Below, piece after piece: positions 62,368 through 64,000 of a DNA stretch of 64,000 nt. The DNA lies in assembly GCA_963772675.1 (NCBI GenBank), contig CAVYYF010000002.1:45905-109904 (forward strand), in the 5' to 3' direction. Position numbers and translations under genes: made by a program. The notes under the pieces are model-generated. The model searched no databases. It was given only the letters and a program-made list of their open reading frames with translations, and was not told where the DNA came from. Numbering within the stretch: the first letter of the stretch is position 1; every line of letters begins with the position of its first letter. The stretch is from JAKAGZ01 sp963772675. GTDB lineage: Bacteria > Bacteroidota > Ignavibacteria > Ignavibacteriales > Ignavibacteriaceae.

Positions 62368-63984
62368 ATGCATAAAAATTACTTTTTCCTTAACAGGCTT
62401 GCTGTAGAATTAAATAAAGAACTGGAAAACTGTTCACTCGTAGCGGCTTTTTCACAGGAGAAGAATAAGCTTGTGCTGGAGTTTCAGAAACCGGATAATA
62501 ACAAATACCTGGAAATTTCCGCCGAGCCGGGCTTTCCATATATCAATTTAAGAGAATCGTTCAACAGGGCAAAAAAGAACACCGTTGATTTTTTTACAGA
62601 ATTCCTACGTTCTAAACTCATCCAAATTGAAATGGCCGAAGATGACAGGATTGTGAAATTGGCGTTCGAAAATTTCTCTTTATATTTTACAGTCAGGGGC
62701 AAATATACCAACCTCCATCTGGTTGATGATAATGGGAAAATTCTTTCCTTCAAAAATGAGGAAGAAGACATTGAGAATAAATTTATAGAGGAGTTAAAAC
62801 ATCGTTCTTTCATAAACAAATTTAATTTACTGGAAAGTTTATCTGACCACACTTCACTTCCCGCGGAAAAATTGAGAGAAGTCTTCCCTATTATCGGGAA
62901 AGAAATTATCCTGGAAGCAAAAAGTAGAAAAGATGATTTGGCCTCAAATGTTAAGGAAATAATCAACGAAATTGGCAATAGTCCAATCTCAGTTTTTATT
63001 GATGATTCTACTGACGAAGTTTATATTGCGCCATCGACATTCGGGATATTTCCATTTACAGAAAAGAAAGAATTTAACAGGTTGACAGAAGCGTTAAATT
63101 TCTTTTTCAGTAAGCATTATTACCTGGATGAATTTACCCGAAAGAAAAGAATCGTTGAAAAACATTTATCAAGAGAGCTTGAAAAAACAGCTTCTAAAAT
63201 AAACAGGCTGAAAAACCAAGTTGATAAAAGAAGTAAGGAAGATGAATATCACAACATCGGCAATTTGTTGCTAATAAATCTTGGTGCAATTAGAAAGGGG
63301 ATGGATAAAATTGAGGTTGAAGATATCTATTCCGATAACGCTAAAATCAGCATTAAGTTAAAAGCCGATTTATCTCCCAAGAAAAATGCAGATTATTATT
63401 TTGACAAAGCAAGAAGTGAAAAAATAAGTTTTGATAAAAGCAAAATGCTGTTAAAGTTAGCAGAAATAGAATTCGAAAGACTTAAGGGGATTAAAGAAGA
63501 AATTACAAATAGTGAATCAATCGAACAATTAAACAAGAGTATGAAAGAATTGAAAATAAAAGAGAAAGATCAGAAACCGGATAAAGAAGATCTCAGATCG
63601 AAATTCAAACATTACCTGCTGGAAGGCAAATATCATTTATTTGTTGGTAAGGACAGCCAGAATAACGATCTGTTAACTACAAAATTTGCAAAACAAAACG
63701 ATTACTGGTTTCACGCACGAGTCGTTTCAGGTTCTCACGCTGTTTTAAGAGTTGATAATACAAAAGAGACTGTCCCGAAAAATGTCTTAAAAGCTGCCGC
63801 ATCGATATCAGCATTTCACAGCAAAGCCAAAACTGCCGGTCTCGTGCCCGTTTCATATACTTTCAAAAAATATGTTGTAAAGAAAAAAGGAATGGCTCCC
63901 GGAAAAGTTGCTTTATCACGTGAAGAAACGCTGCTTGTGCATCCTGAAATTCCCAAAAACTGTGAATATGTAATTGAAGAATAG
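62368..63984 (+). CDS. NFACT family protein (RqcH-like, fibronectin-binding A homologue)
   Basis: Ribosome-associated quality control factor by family; RqcH adds Ala tails to stalled peptides. 538 residues. The NFACT-N domain (about 1-200) has Asp93-Arg94, which sits where RqcH keeps its conserved Asp-Arg pair, and R-G-K-Y-T-N-L-H-L-V-D-D. A helical coiled coil lies near 250-400. The NFACT-R domain (about 410-520) has H-Y-L-L-E-G-K, N-D-Y-W-F-H-A-R and G-S-H-A-V-L-R. Tailing activity is inference from the conserved residues. Confidence 0.9.
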   Translation: MHKNYFFLNRLAVELNKELENCSLVAAFSQEKNKLVLEFQKPDNNKYLEISAEPGFPYINLRESFNRAKKNTVDFFTEFLRSKLIQIEMAEDDRIVKLAFENFSLYFTVRGKYTNLHLVDDNGKILSFKNEEEDIENKFIEELKHRSFINKFNLLESLSDHTSLPAEKLREVFPIIGKEIILEAKSRKDDLASNVKEIINEIGNSPISVFIDDSTDEVYIAPSTFGIFPFTEKKEFNRLTEALNFFFSKHYYLDEFTRKKRIVEKHLSRELEKTASKINRLKNQVDKRSKEDEYHNIGNLLLINLGAIRKGMDKIEVEDIYSDNAKISIKLKADLSPKKNADYYFDKARSEKISFDKSKMLLKLAEIEFERLKGIKEEITNSESIEQLNKSMKELKIKEKDQKPDKEDLRSKFKHYLLEGKYHLFVGKDSQNNDLLTTKFAKQNDYWFHARVVSGSHAVLRVDNTKETVPKNVLKAAASISAFHSKAKTAGLVPVSYTFKKYVVKKKGMAPGKVALSREETLLVHPEIPKNCEYVIEE

Positions 63985-64000
63985 TTTCAGTTCTGTTTTA

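Noticed and set aside
1..64000. CRISPR array, insertion sequence, prophage or rRNA operon
   Set aside because: I found no regularly spaced repeats, transposase, phage structural gene or rRNA sequence by reading both strands.

Overview
The window is a compact, AT-rich bacterial chromosome segment of almost wholly housekeeping genes. The best fit is the Ignavibacteria/Chlorobi side of the FCB group; this is inferred from several signs together. A secreted phosphoesterase ends in a type IX secretion sorting domain with the NYPNPFNP-type opening common in Ignavibacteria. There are FadL/OmpP1-like outer membrane proteins, MutS2, HprK without visible PTS genes, a DUF5683 protein next to ParB, and lipoproteins with plain lipoboxes. 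Clear AGGAGG-type ribosome binding sites and many TTG starts argue against typical Bacteroidetes, which mostly lack Shine-Dalgarno sites.

Layout. 1-2.0 kb: tail of a probable dehydrogenase, then ExbB and two ExbD proteins ending at a terminator. 2.0-7.4 kb: YqeY, CvpA, MutS2 and two biotin-carboxylase subunits. 7.4-12 kb: a non-coding leader, a FadL porin, an SGNH lipoprotein, a reverse-strand TPR protein and a SPOR lipoprotein. 12-24 kb: SSB, a CorC/GldE-like protein, MlaD, gamma-glutamyltransferase, AcpS, HNH nuclease, TrpRS, ScpA/ScpB, a pseudouridine synthase, PBP4-type peptidase and LysRS. 24-36 kb: a Wzi-like protein, a tight run from S41 protease through YbeY, TopA, Xer recombinase, HPF and HprK, then an M23 peptidase. 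36-41 kb: DNA polymerase III delta', thiolase, hydroxyacyl-CoA dehydrogenase and a ClC channel. 41-59 kb is mostly reverse strand: FtsY, a CDP-alcohol phosphatidyltransferase, PurF, a T9SS phosphoesterase, an outer membrane protein, tRNA-Pro(GGG), MerR, HAD, AroQ, ParA/ParB, CHAD, glycosyltransferase, CdaA, FolP, Rpe and a PASTA protein. 59-64 kb: a POT peptide transporter, a broken HEPN-like gene, a four-helix membrane protein and an NFACT/RqcH protein.

The genes form recognisable functional groups: chromosome maintenance and segregation (MutS2, ScpA/ScpB, ParA/ParB, TopA, Xer, HolB), envelope energisation and remodelling (ExbB/ExbD, CvpA, PBP4, M23, S41, SPOR, MlaD), translation and ribosome upkeep (TrpRS, LysRS, YbeY, HPF, NFACT) and acyl-CoA metabolism (biotin carboxylase, thiolase, hydroxyacyl-CoA dehydrogenase).

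The most noteworthy irregularities are these. Three genes (scpA, the Wzi-like gene and holB) each lose their frame by exactly one surplus A or T in a short homopolymer. The rpe reading frame has no ATG, GTG or TTG but an ATA exactly where an ATGA overlap would be expected. A HEPN-like gene has one in-frame TAA. TrpRS carries cysteines matching the iron-sulfur TrpRS pattern. AroQ has Ala where the catalytic His is expected. I see no CRISPR array, insertion sequence, prophage, defence island or clearly new system.
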